The notes beneath the pieces are model-generated. The model searched no databases. It was not told the origin of the DNA and was given only the letters and a program-made list of their open reading frames with translations. From the NCBI RefSeq assembly GCF_017916325.1, contig NC_090152.1, forward strand, positions 256,001 through 320,000: 64,000 nucleotides of DNA. The letters are read 5' to 3'. Both the position numbers and the translations under genes were made by a program. Origin of the DNA: Leishmania martiniquensis. Lineage: Eukaryota > Euglenozoa > Kinetoplastea > Trypanosomatida > Trypanosomatidae. Position 1 is the first letter of the stretch. Each line of letters begins with the position of its first letter. Positions 10,243 to 20,744 of the stretch are shown here, one piece after another.

Positions 10243-11775
10243 TGTAGTGAGCAGGCGACGCTCGCAGGCAGGCAATCCACACGACGCTGGAATCGCGCGG
10301 ATGTGAAAGAGGCTGAGAGCTCGCGGTCACCGTCTGTGCTGCTCACGGCCGCGGCGGCGGAGAGCAAAGGAGAGGGAAAACGAATGTGTCTGCACCAAAA
10401 AAAAAACTTTCACCGGCAGAGGGAATGAGGCGAATCGCGCTGAGGCGCAATGTTGTGTGTGGCGCCCGTAGCCGGCGTCTGCGCAATGATGTAAAGCGAC
10501 GAATGCGCTGAGAAAAAAGGGGGAGGGGAGGGCACACAGGCGCAGAGAGGTAATGTACGGGTGCGTCACGTTCGCGAGATTGGCGGCGGAGTGAATCTTT
10601 GTCCCTCTGTCGTTGTTAGCTAGCGTCTCTTCGATGTGGGTGCGCTTGGCGCTGTGGCGGCAGTGTGGACGCAACGTCGGCGTTGGACAGGAGGCGATCA
10701 GGCGACATGAAACTCAGATAGAGAGAGGGGGAGGGGTGAAAGCGCGCTCGCCAAGGCGTACGGTTCTGGGGAGGGGGAGCGGGCCCGACGTTGGGCACAC
10801 TCCCACGGGTGCGCACCGAGACGCACGACCTGTTCGCCAAAGCACGACAGGCAGAGAGCACGGGGAGGGGGGGCTAAGAGTGGAGACGACGATGTCCCCC
10901 TACCCCCCACACACACACACAGGCACACAGACATATCACTGCACTCCGTCACGCAGCTCCTTTTTTGATGGGGCGCCGGGCGAAATCCACCGAAGTGCCC
11001 GCACACAGAGAGGCGGAGATCTTTTTGTCGGCGGAGAGACGTCAACACCACGGCGGTGTGCGACGGCGCAGAGGAACGGGAAAATGGACGGCAGCGAGAG
11101 AGGTCGGAGACCGCGCTGGACCGCCTGCGGGGGCGGGCAGGGAGGAGTCTGATGCGTCTGCGCGCGTGGTTGAGGGGTCACATGCACCGTCGCGCATTTC
11201 TCCTCACATCGAGAGCGGCACCCACAGGGGGTCGAGGACAAGAGAGCCAGAGAAAGAGCAGAGGTGCATAGGAAAACAAAAAAGGCGCAACGCGCGCACA
11301 CTGCCGCACAACCAGCGCCATCACTTCGTGAGAAATAGACAGAAGCAGTGAGGGAAGAGGGGAGGCGAGGGGAGCTGTATGCACCACTCGTAACGCCATC
11401 GCCCCTCCACGTAAGGTTCGCGCAGAGCGAAAGAGAGAGAAGGGGGGCAGGGCGCGGGAAGAGCGTCCCGCCTCTCTTTCGATCTCTCAAACGCGCATGC
11501 AATTGAGGAAAGCAAGCCGCCGCTCTCTCCGCATCACCAAGCAGCAACAGCGGCCAACCAGCGTCAGAGAGCAGTGCTGCTGCTGCACAGGGGCAGCGGA
11601 AGTTACCGCAAAGAAAGCGCAGCGCACACACGCAGACATGCATCGATTAGATGCGAAGCAGATGGTGACCCTCTGCGCGCCCCGCAAGTCCCACCAAAGC
11701 TCCTTAGAAGCGACGCACCGATCCTTCACACTTCCCTTTGGACGCCACTCTACTATGCACAGCCCTTCAGGAGGA
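10243..11775. other. Intergenic region, UTRs only
   Basis: This holds the 5'UTR of the gene to the left, with a sense pyrimidine tract at plus 10359-10383, and the 3'UTR of the 11776-14511 gene. A short CA-rich patch lies at 10909-10925. The open frames on both strands are short and dominated by Arg, Ser, Pro and His. I see no gene. Confidence 0.6.
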
Positions 11776-14511
11776 TCACACTACCACATGTACCCGCTTC
11801 GGCGAAGGGGCGGCGAGCATGATGTCAGGTGGCGGCTCATCAGACGTCCGGCATGCCGTGGCGACCGTATCAGGCATTATCGAGGTGGATGGCCCCACTT
11901 CCGTCGACTGCGACAGAAGCGCTTCCATCTCCCCATTGCTGGGGTTGCCGAAGTTGGCGCTCTCACTTCTGCCTATGTCACTCGAGTGGCGCTGCTGAGC
12001 GGCGTGCGGCGAAATTCGCCTTGAAACGAATGGCGACTGGGGCAGCCGGCGAGGGAACTCATACGAGCGGTCCGCCGCTGCACCGGGCGATGCGCCGTCG
12101 GCGCTCGCGCTGGCGACAGCATCCGCCACGAAATCGCTGCCACTATCGGCGCCCACTCGAAGTATGTCAGATGCCTTGCGACTCGTAGCGCTCTCATTCT
12201 TGAGCAGCTTCGGCTGCGACCAGGCGCCTCTCAGGGAGCCGTCGTACGTGGCGGAACGTCCCCCGAGGGGCAACGGAGACGCGTCTTCGGGTGTGGCGCG
12301 TCTGTTCGCACAATCCACTTCGCTGGTGCTGCTGCGAAGCACGATGAAGTCTGTCTGCGGAGCCGCCTCAGTCATTGACGACGATGTCACCGAGACCCAC
12401 CTGTCACCGCCGACTGCGCTGCTGCTGCTGCTGCCGGCAAGTATACGATAGGAAGAGTTCGCGGTCGTCTCGGCATTGCCAGCAACCCGGCACCCGCCGT
12501 TGGCGGAGAGCGACCGCACACGAGAATTATTCACGCCCGCCGCGCCGTCATCGTTTACGGCCGCTTCACTGTTCGCGATCGCCTTGAATCCTCCGGTCTT
12601 TCGCAAGATCGATTTGACGTGTGTGGTAGGCTGACGTATCTGCCGGACAAGCTCCACGTTTGTCGGCAGTAGAGTAGTGGAGAGGCCCGCATCGTGCCAG
12701 CGAGTGCCACCAGCGAAGCCGCCGCTGTCGCAATCGGCGCTGTTCATACTGCTCGAACGCCAGCTACTGCCGCCGGCGGCGAGGCTATGCGCCTTCGAGC
12801 TACCACATTCCCAGCGCGAAGTTCTAGGCTGGGTGGTGGCCGCCGCTCCGGTGGTCACCGCAACTGAAGGCGCGGTGAGAAGACTCTCGCTGTATTCCTG
12901 CATGGCGAAGCTGCGTTGCCGGGCAGCGCTGTACATGGGCAGGGGCGGAGTGCGCACGCCACCGGTACGCCCACCACCAGCGTTGCCGATGCCTGCGGTG
13001 CTGCTGGCCGGTATAAGGGAAAGAACGTCTGAGCGCTGCGGTAGGAGCACGTCATCTGGTGCGTCGCTGCAGGCAGGCACGCTGAAATTGGCGGGCCCTG
13101 TTGTGGCGGGTGCCGGCCTACGCGGTGGGGTCGGCTGCTGGGCAGGGATGCGCTGAGTCGGAGAGGCGGAGTCCTCAGGCAACCCCAAGGACAGCGTCTG
13201 CGTGACGGAAAGCTGCTGCTGCTTCCGTGGGGTAGACCTCAGCGAAAAGGCGGAGACGGAAAGCTGATCAGTCGAGGACACCGCCGGTAATGGCTGTGTC
13301 GACCGTGCTGACAGGCTGCCGTCGCTCGTGCTCACCCAGCGCCCGTCGTTCACTCCACCGGAGCACAACGCGGCAGCGCCGCCGTGACATTCGAAGCACC
13401 ACCGCACAGGCGTGCCGGCCTGCGTGTTCATCGGCACCGATGCATCGACCACAACCCCTTCGGCACGCTGTGTGAAGGAGAAAAGGTGCTGATGCGTCCC
13501 AAGAGCGACACCGCCGTAGAAGCCCTCTGTGCTTTCCAGCTGCAGGCAGTGGCGCGCCTCGGCGGTGCGTGCCGATGGCAGCTGTCTTGCTCGAGGTGGT
13601 TCCGTCGGTGCTGCCGCGGTCTCCACCACCGTCGCTGACTCCGGCGGCGGCACTGAGAGCAGCACTGTTGATGGTTGTCGGGCTGCAGGAAGAGTCCCTG
13701 ATCGACACGACGATGAGAGGCTCGACAGCGGCGACGGCGGTTTCATGGAGCGGATTGTCGGCAAGATGGATGCCCCTGTCGTGCCGGCGCCACAGAGTCC
13801 CTCCGCCAGGAGAGGGCCACCCTCAGTACTGTTGATGTCCTGCCGCAGCTCCTTCGGCACCACTTCGTGGTTGTTCCGTGCGCTGTGCAGCAAAGTTTCT
13901 GAGAGGGCGTCAGCTGAATCGGGTGTGCCCACCACTGCACCGCGCGAGGGCAGCAGAGAACGTGGGAGGAGGTCGAGATGCACGGTGGCGATAGCGCTGA
14001 GCGGCGCGTCGGTAGGGAGCATGTCGCCCGGGGAGAACTGCAGCTGACTGGCCTTATCGCAGCCGCGCGGCTTGTATGTGCTTGGTGTCTTCCTTGCATC
14101 CCAGTCCGCTGCGGGCCCTTCCCTTGAGGGTGTAAGCTGAGTCGACTGGGGCGGCGCGGATGTAGCAGGGGACACCAAGCCGAAAAAGGAAGCTGCAGGC
14201 AGTGCGCGAGGAGTGCCGCCATCAGCGGAGCTGGTGGCATAAACCAGATGCGGAGGCAGGGACGAGACCTCCGCAATCGATGACTCCTGCACGCTGTGCG
14301 TAAGGCGTCGGCCATAACGTTGCGCCGGCAGTGTATTAGAATCACTGTCGGGGGCTTCCTCAAGGCATAGCCTCCACGAGCGCACGGAAAAGTCGGCGAA
14401 GTCGAGGCGTTCCTCCGCCTCATAGGGTACAACGCTCTGTGGCGTGCCTGTCTCGGCTGCTTGGCCCTCAGGTGGTCTGGGCACCTTCTTCTTTGAGCCG
14501 GCACACCCCAT
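11776..14511 (-). CDS. Candidate N-myristoylated and palmitoylated hypothetical protein, 911 residues
   Basis: The N-terminus is MGCAGSKKK. Gly2 followed by Cys3, Ser6 and a lysine cluster is a textbook signal for N-myristoylation plus palmitoylation of Cys3, with basic residues helping membrane binding. Such proteins in trypanosomatids often sit at the flagellar membrane, pellicle or endomembranes; that placement is inferred from the motif. The remaining 900 residues are Ser/Thr/Pro/Ala-rich and look disordered, with no domain I recognise and no transmembrane segment. A segment around residues 330-390 (ESTEGFYGGVALGTHQHLF and the following stretch) is less repetitive and may fold. The start is a true ATG. 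An upstream ATG at 14613 would open a 25-codon uORF if the acceptor lies upstream of it. Confidence 0.85.
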   Translation of the reverse strand: MGCAGSKKKVPRPPEGQAAETGTPQSVVPYEAEERLDFADFSVRSWRLCLEEAPDSDSNTLPAQRYGRRLTHSVQESSIAEVSSLPPHLVYATSSADGGTPRALPAASFFGLVSPATSAPPQSTQLTPSREGPAADWDARKTPSTYKPRGCDKASQLQFSPGDMLPTDAPLSAIATVHLDLLPRSLLPSRGAVVGTPDSADALSETLLHSARNNHEVVPKELRQDINSTEGGPLLAEGLCGAGTTGASILPTIRSMKPPSPLSSLSSSCRSGTLPAARQPSTVLLSVPPPESATVVETAAAPTEPPRARQLPSARTAEARHCLQLESTEGFYGGVALGTHQHLFSFTQRAEGVVVDASVPMNTQAGTPVRWCFECHGGAAALCSGGVNDGRWVSTSDGSLSARSTQPLPAVSSTDQLSVSAFSLRSTPRKQQQLSVTQTLSLGLPEDSASPTQRIPAQQPTPPRRPAPATTGPANFSVPACSDAPDDVLLPQRSDVLSLIPASSTAGIGNAGGGRTGGVRTPPLPMYSAARQRSFAMQEYSESLLTAPSVAVTTGAAATTQPRTSRWECGSSKAHSLAAGGSSWRSSSMNSADCDSGGFAGGTRWHDAGLSTTLLPTNVELVRQIRQPTTHVKSILRKTGGFKAIANSEAAVNDDGAAGVNNSRVRSLSANGGCRVAGNAETTANSSYRILAGSSSSSAVGGDRWVSVTSSSMTEAAPQTDFIVLRSSTSEVDCANRRATPEDASPLPLGGRSATYDGSLRGAWSQPKLLKNESATSRKASDILRVGADSGSDFVADAVASASADGASPGAAADRSYEFPRRLPQSPFVSRRISPHAAQQRHSSDIGRSESANFGNPSNGEMEALLSQSTEVGPSTSIMPDTVATACRTSDEPPPDIMLAAPSPKRVHVVV

Positions 14512-17057
14512 GCGTGTAAATGCGACAGAGCTAGTTCAGTGTATCCGCCTGTCCGTGCGACGGACGTTGCGTCTCTTGGAGAACAGCAGCGAAGCCGCTG
14601 GTGCCAAAGGCATGCACAAAGGCGGCCGCGCCACTGAAGAGAGAGCTCGACAGCAGAGACGGACGCGACGTAGCGCACACCTCCGCGGAGTCCCGCACCG
14701 TTGAAGAAGCGGAGAAAAAAGGGAAAGGGGAAAGAGGAGAGAAGCCAAGAGATCTGCCACCGAAGGCGCACACACACATATATATATGGTGGGAGAGAGG
14801 GAGAGAGAAGCACGACGACTCACACATACACACTCAGAGGAGGGCAGCCCTTCGCTGGTCGCGTCAGAGAAACAAATGGGCAGCGGCTGCGCGCAGAGGA
14901 AGAGGAAGCGAAGACAAAAGTAAACGGTAAAAAAAAATGGACTGCGGCGAAAGCGAAAGGGGCGGGCGCCAAATACAAAAAAAAGCGGGCGAGTCGGGGG
15001 AGTCGGGGGGCGTCCAGAAGGGGAGGAGGGGAGGGAGGGAAGGAGGGAGGGGGGCGCCAGGCGAAGGAGGCTCGTGCGACAGGGATTACCTTCTCGTATT
15101 CCTTTTCCCACCTTTTCCCCACCTCCCGCCCGATCGCCTTTTTTTTTCTTAGCCTGTTGAGCAAGAAAACGTTCCGTACGGAGCGCTTGCGCACTTGTCT
15201 ATCCCCCCTGTTGCCGCTCCCTTCCCTCGGGTCTCTTCGTGCTGCACGGGAACGTAAGTGTGTGTGTGTGTGTGTGTGCCTGTAGGTGTCTGCAAAGGGA
15301 GGAGCGGAGCGTGGGGCGCGCTGGTGTAGGTGGCGTACGATGAGGGGGAGGGGCTGCCGGAATCCCCGCCGCGAATGGTGAGAAGCGGATGCGGGCGAGA
15401 TGAAGAGAGCAGGCGGCCGAGAAGGGAGGGGAGGTGCTGCGCGGCGTACGTCCGGCGTGGTGCAACTTGTGGTGTGAAGGCGAGAAAGGAGTTCACCAAA
15501 AAGAAAAAGAGGAACGCACTCGACAGTACACCGACGCTCGCGACCGCGCCGAGGGCAGGGGGAGGGGGGGAAGGGCGCAGGGGTACGAGGAGGGAGGAAG
15601 GTGCGACTTCAACTTCGCCCCTCGCCTTCGCGCGCCTATGGGTGTGGGGGAAGGCGAAAAAAGGCAAAGAGATGCGAGACCTTGCCCGCACTCAAGAGGT
15701 GGAGCAGAGGCGGTGGCGTGCGAGCAAACGTCACCGCCAGCAGCAGCGGAAGCGCGGGGACGTGACTATCAATGCAGGGTTGGGAGGGGGGCGATCACTG
15801 CTGATGGTGTACCCCCGCGTGCACTGGAATGTTCGCTTTCACTGCACTCGCGCACGCGGAGTTGATATCGCGTGGGCGAGAAGGGGCTAGGAGATGGGAG
15901 AGGGGCTTTGACAAGCTGCGCGGACGCGTGTACAGGTGTGCGCGGGCGCGGCGGTCTATGTGAAGAGCCCCCGCCTTCGGCACTGCGCGCCCTGAGAGCC
16001 GTGGTGGATGCAAAATATATATAGATGCATATAAATGTGCCCCATGTTGATGGAGCACGGTGCGCAAAGCGAGACGCGAGGGAGGAAGGAAGCGAGGTCC
16101 CGAGACGCGGACGCGGACACAGTACAGTAAAGCCGCTCCACGGGCGCATGCGAGGAAGTGATAGACGCCGTGTGGCGCACACCCGCACAGAGAGAGGAGG
16201 GCAAAGGTGACGGAGGAGAGGTGAATGGTAAGGGGTGAAAAGCGGTGAGGTGCCTGTATGCAAGCGTTTCTGGGAGAGAGGGGCACAGCAGCGGGGTGAT
16301 GAAGAGACCTGCGGTGTCCACCCTCACCCTTCAGGCGGATGCTCAATAGAAGGGGGGCGCATCCATGCGCTGTGCCGTGACCTCGCCGGCGAGAAGCAAC
16401 GCCGCGTAAAGCCCAGGTGCATTCGAGCGCGCCGACACACGGAGCACGCTTCACTTCCTCGCTCAGAGAAGAAAGCCGCGGAAGGAGGGGTGGCAATCGC
16501 AGATGGGACGGCACTCTTTGATGCGCGGGCCATCGCCGCGTACATGGCAGAGGCCGTCGATGGAGAAAATGTGGCGAATGGGGAGGGGGAAGACTCTGAA
16601 GATAAGCAACGACACGGGCCTGATCGGCGCTGAGAGGGGAGAGAAAGGTTCCTCTGCAGGCAACTGCGCAAGTCCTCCCTCTGCAGCAGAGGCGTGCGGG
16701 GGGGGGGAGGGCGTGTACTGTGACGCATCGCCTCCCATCCACACATGTGGCGCATCCTTCATGTATGGCGGCGGCGAGAGCTGGTCAAATCGTCTCGTGC
16801 GTGAATAAGGGCACACACATGTACAGAGAGCGAGTGAGCCGCGCATGTGTGCCCGCATAGATCGCTGGCCAGGAGCGGGAGAAGGGGGAGTGGAAGCCAA
16901 AGAGACACGAAGATAAGGTGCAGCAGGAGACGAGACGTGTCACTTAGAACGACCGCTTCTAACCGCACAAACCGCCCTGTGCATGTGTGCGCCCACCGCG
17001 GTTGTCGAGGGGGAGTGGGGAGGCTGCTTGCCATCACTACCAACCCCTTTTTCTTCC
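14512..17057. other. 2.5 kb intergenic region, no gene seen
   Basis: This is among the longest gaps in the left half. It holds long sense pyrimidine tracts (plus purine runs at 14701-14750 and 14995-15060), a CA/TA patch at 14769-14787, a perfect (GT)n run at 15259-15278, and a G run at 16698-16708. Open frames of up to about 315 codons exist on the minus strand near 15.8-16.7 kb. They are dominated by Arg, Pro, Ser, Leu and His, lack an obvious fold, and start from non-ATG codons, so I do not call them genes. Confidence 0.5.
15259..15278. repeat. (GT)n microsatellite
   Basis: About ten uninterrupted GT units on the plus strand in an intergenic region. Such dinucleotide runs recur in nearly every gap of this window. 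Confidence 0.9.
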
Positions 17058-20000
17058 TCAAGGGGGCGAGGTAGAGCGATTCAGGGAGCGCATCAACTTC
17101 TCCGTCACCTGCCCCGAGGCCCGCAGTGCTTGCAGAGTATCGTACGCGGCAGCTGCCACGTGGGACGGCGAAGCTCCCGCCTGGATAGTGGCGGGCAGCG
17201 GCGATGGGCCTACAGTGTCGATCAGGTCACCGGGCGAGTTGGCTGGCACGTCGCTGTCCGCCTTCTTACGTTGGGAGCGTCGCGTCTTGATGTTACCGCC
17301 AGCAGCAGCTAATACGGCAGCCGCCCCGAACCTCGACACGGCTGCTGCCAGGCGCACCTTCGCCGCCTCATAGCGCACCTGCAGCCTTTCGTAGCGCCTC
17401 ACCAACCCCTCCACTTCTGCGTGATGGCGATCCTGGAGTGCACACCCCGCCGTCTTATACACATCTATCTCCTCCTCGTAGTAAGCGCGCTGTGTACCAA
17501 GCTCCTCCTCCGCGCCGAGAGCACGCGCCTGCCACACGGAGGCCTCGTCCAGTCGCTCCTGCTGCACTGTGAGCTCATCAGTGGCAAGTCGGAGACGCTC
17601 CTCCATAGCATGCATGCACCCTTCAGATGCCGTAACAGCCGCGCGCAGCCGCTCGACCTCCTCCTCCAGCTCTTCGATGCGCGACTTTGCACACTCCTGG
17701 TCTCTCTGCGCCGTCGCCAGCAGCTCCCGTGAACTCGCCAGGTCGCCCTCGAGACGAGCTCGACGCATCTGCGCGTCCGCCTGTAGCGCACTATAATCAA
17801 CCTGCAGTGTCTCATGTGCGGCACGTAGCGTGTGCAGTTCGCTCTGCAGGCGCTCGATAGTACACTGGTGTTGTCCTCGCTCCTCTCGCAGCTGAGCCAC
17901 CTCTTGCGCCACAGTTGGTGGCAATGGGGAGGCAGACATGGTTGCCAGGCTCGCAGCCATCTCTCGTAGGGAGTTTCGGAGCGCGCCTACCTTTGCCATG
18001 GCCTCGTCGCGTGTCGCATCCAGCCTCGCACGGCAGCTCATCTCCAGCTCCACGAGGCGTGCCTGGCTCAGCTCTTGTTGCTTCTTGGCCATCTGCAGCA
18101 CATCCCTGAGCGCCTCCTGCAGCTCCACGCACTTTGCCTCCGACTGCCTCACCTGCGACTCCAACTGTCGTGAGGACAGCTCCCACTGCATCGCGCTGTG
18201 TCGCGACTGGTCGTGCGCCTGGGCAATCCGAAGGCGCTGCTGCTCGCACCGGTTCGTGTCGATCTCCTTCAGCGCCTGCAGGTAGTCCAGCCGGGCGTGA
18301 AGGACTTGGTTCTCCTCATCAAGTCGCCGAACCTCCTTCAGCAGCCGCAACTCCTCCTGCAAAGCCTCGGCAGGCGTGCGTGGGAGCTGGTACAGATACT
18401 GGAGACTCCATGACGAGGCCGCTGTCATCGTTGCGCTGGAACCTAGAGACGGCGTTGTGGCGGTGGCGGCGCTAGCAGTGACAGTAGTGGGAAGCCCAGA
18501 GGCAGCGGTCGCCGCAGGTGACGACGACGGCGCACTCGCTGCAGCCACTCCCTCACCCACCGTCTCGCCTCCCACTTGCTCTAAGAGATGACAGCCACCA
18601 CCTCCACTGTGGTCGCCAGCCCCCTGCTCGGGCACCTGCACAAGGTCACCGCCAGGGAGCATTGTGTGGATGTTGGCAGCCGGCGAGGGCGACGATGACC
18701 CACCAGAGGTGCAGGATAACTCCGCCACACCGAGAGCGTAAGAGGGGTTGAGCTCGCCTTCTCTGGTGGCATCACAGACTCCACCCTCCCGGCCGTCGGG
18801 GCGCATCCACTGCTGGTGCGGTGGCCGCACCGACTGCTCAGCGCCTCCTTGATCGTCCTCACTGCCGCTTGTGGCACACGCAGCAGCAGCAGCAGCACCG
18901 ACAGAAGACGACGTCGCGGCATCGCTGGTGGAGAGCGAAGGGGTCATGATGGAGGAGTTGTGCGGTTCCTCGTTGTGGTTGGCACCGCTGCGTGGGTACC
19001 GCTGTGGGCCGCCACGCTGTTGCAGAGGCCGTGTGCTCGCATGGCCACAATCCCCATATTGCTTGCCTGCGCTTTCAGCATCACCACTAGCACTGGGGTA
19101 GGAGCGCTGGGGCGGCATCGAATGTGATTGCTGTGTGCCGGCGGCGCCGCCAGCACTGGTGGGTGAAGTGGAGCCTGCACGTGCAATTTGGCGAGAGGTG
19201 GAAGAGGATATCGGAGGTGGTGATAGCGCAGCCGCTCCTCCGCCTCCTCGCTGAGGTGCGCTATACTGCAGCACTTCAGGCAACGACGACGTGGACGACA
19301 AGAACGTGTACGGCAATGTCACATCTGTCTGCTCCATGCCAGTGGCGGCAGCCCGCGCTGCGCTGGGAAGAGAGGCGTGAAAGCCTCTTGCGCCTAGACT
19401 ATCGAGCGACTGTGGCGAGGCCGAGTAGCCTCTCATGGTGGTTGGCGTGACGGTGGTCGGGAGCGGCAGCGGTGGCCAGGAAGCGCACGGGGAGGGGGAG
19501 GCAGAAGACATCGCGGTGGTGGCGGAGGCGACGGCTTGCACCGCCGCTTGCACACGTTCGCGACGTCCTGTCGCGCCGCCGCGCAGTGGTGCACGGTGGA
19601 TATGAGACTTCTGCTTCGCGAGCATGTGGAGCTGCAGCTGCTGGTTCTCCACCATCACCCTCTCCATCTGCACGCGAAGCAGCGCGCGCTCCTCCACCCA
19701 CTGCGCCTCCCACTCCTTCGCCCTCGCGCACGCCGCGACGCCGTCCTCGCAGGCCTGCTGCAGCTCCCGGACCTTTTTCCGCTCCCGCGCGTACGCGGCG
19801 CGCTCCTCCTGCGCCTTCGCCAACTCACTTGTCAACGCTTGCACGTCCTTCGTGTAGCGCGAGACCATATTTTGGAAAAGGGCACGCAGCTGCAGCACCT
19901 CTGAAGGCGACGCCCAGTCGCTGCCGCGGCGCGCGCGTGTCTCAGCCAGCGGGGTCGTGGAGAGATGAGACGATGTCTCATCATCGACGCTGATTGTCGA

Positions 20001-20744
20001 TGTGTACGTCGCAGCCACCTCCGCCAGGGTAGTTACTCGCTCTTGCTGCGCCATCCGAGAGGCAGGCAGCGGATCGTGCGGCGGGGCGCTGCGGTGGCAC
20101 TGCTGTTGCCCCTGCTGTTTCTGTTGCGTAGGTGTGCGGCGACCCCACTCTGGCGAGCCATCCGCTCTCCCCTCCACGTCGCCGAAACACGCCAGCGGTG
20201 CCGTTACCTCTGCAGAAGAAGGCCAGCGCTGCGGCGGCGGCGGCTGATCGAGGTGGCGTTGACGCGAGGACGGGCGCGCCGCTTTGCCACCCGGCAGAGA
20301 CGACGACGACGGAGGTGGTGTTCGCGAGGCCGACGTTGAGGAAGCGCTCGCCACGCTGTCCAGCAGGTCCGCCATGGCCCTGCCGTATTCCGTGGTCGAC
20401 GCGAAGGTGGAGGCGGGGGAGGCGAAAGCGGTCACATCCCAGAAAGGTCCCACAGTGCCACCCTCACGAGCGAGATGGCGAACGGACCCGCTACCGCGGG
20501 GGGGCGGGGTACGGGGAGAGGCAGCAGTGGCAGTGGCGACGGTGACCCGCTCAGATGCCGGGCGGCAGGCACCATGGCCGGCAGCAGCCGCGCCACTGCC
20601 ACTGCTACCTGTGGCGGGTGTGGTGCCGCTTTCCTGTCCACTCGGGTACGTCACTGAAGAGGAGCCGTTCTCCGTCGATGCCGCGCGCGGCGATGGCCGG
20701 CGCTGCTTCTCCAGCGTGAAGAGCTGCGTCTCTCGGGTATCCAT
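17058..20744 (-). CDS. Coiled-coil hypothetical protein, 1228 residues
   Basis: The start is an ATG and the stop a TGA. The N-terminal 280 residues are disordered, with poly-Gln and Pro-rich patches. A first coiled coil covers about residues 281-385 (heptad-rich, with ELAKAQEERAAYARERKKV inside it). A long disordered linker follows. A second, long coiled coil runs from about 785 to 1140, rich in Glu, Leu, Gln and Arg. The tail of about 90 residues is basic then disordered (TRRSQRKK near its start). This architecture suits a structural or cytoskeletal scaffold, for example at the basal body, flagellum or pellicle, but no family motif lets me name it. Similar architecture appears in the 30687-34286 gene, without clear sequence similarity by eye. 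Confidence 0.88.
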   Translation of the reverse strand: MDTRETQLFTLEKQRRPSPRAASTENGSSSVTYPSGQESGTTPATGSSGSGAAAAGHGACRPASERVTVATATAASPRTPPPRGSGSVRHLAREGGTVGPFWDVTAFASPASTFASTTEYGRAMADLLDSVASASSTSASRTPPPSSSSLPGGKAARPSSRQRHLDQPPPPQRWPSSAEVTAPLACFGDVEGRADGSPEWGRRTPTQQKQQGQQQCHRSAPPHDPLPASRMAQQERVTTLAEVAATYTSTISVDDETSSHLSTTPLAETRARRGSDWASPSEVLQLRALFQNMVSRYTKDVQALTSELAKAQEERAAYARERKKVRELQQACEDGVAACARAKEWEAQWVEERALLRVQMERVMVENQQLQLHMLAKQKSHIHRAPLRGGATGRRERVQAAVQAVASATTAMSSASPSPCASWPPLPLPTTVTPTTMRGYSASPQSLDSLGARGFHASLPSAARAAATGMEQTDVTLPYTFLSSTSSLPEVLQYSAPQRGGGGAAALSPPPISSSTSRQIARAGSTSPTSAGGAAGTQQSHSMPPQRSYPSASGDAESAGKQYGDCGHASTRPLQQRGGPQRYPRSGANHNEEPHNSSIMTPSLSTSDAATSSSVGAAAAAACATSGSEDDQGGAEQSVRPPHQQWMRPDGREGGVCDATREGELNPSYALGVAELSCTSGGSSSPSPAANIHTMLPGGDLVQVPEQGAGDHSGGGGCHLLEQVGGETVGEGVAAASAPSSSPAATAASGLPTTVTASAATATTPSLGSSATMTAASSWSLQYLYQLPRTPAEALQEELRLLKEVRRLDEENQVLHARLDYLQALKEIDTNRCEQQRLRIAQAHDQSRHSAMQWELSSRQLESQVRQSEAKCVELQEALRDVLQMAKKQQELSQARLVELEMSCRARLDATRDEAMAKVGALRNSLREMAASLATMSASPLPPTVAQEVAQLREERGQHQCTIERLQSELHTLRAAHETLQVDYSALQADAQMRRARLEGDLASSRELLATAQRDQECAKSRIEELEEEVERLRAAVTASEGCMHAMEERLRLATDELTVQQERLDEASVWQARALGAEEELGTQRAYYEEEIDVYKTAGCALQDRHHAEVEGLVRRYERLQVRYEAAKVRLAAAVSRFGAAAVLAAAGGNIKTRRSQRKKADSDVPANSPGDLIDTVGPSPLPATIQAGASPSHVAAAAYDTLQALRASGQVTEKLMRSLNRSTSPP

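Noticed and set aside
15795..16742. Minus-strand frame of 315 codons
   Set aside because: Arg/Pro/Ser/Leu/His-rich throughout and non-ATG start, as expected from a GC-rich UTR read in the sense direction.
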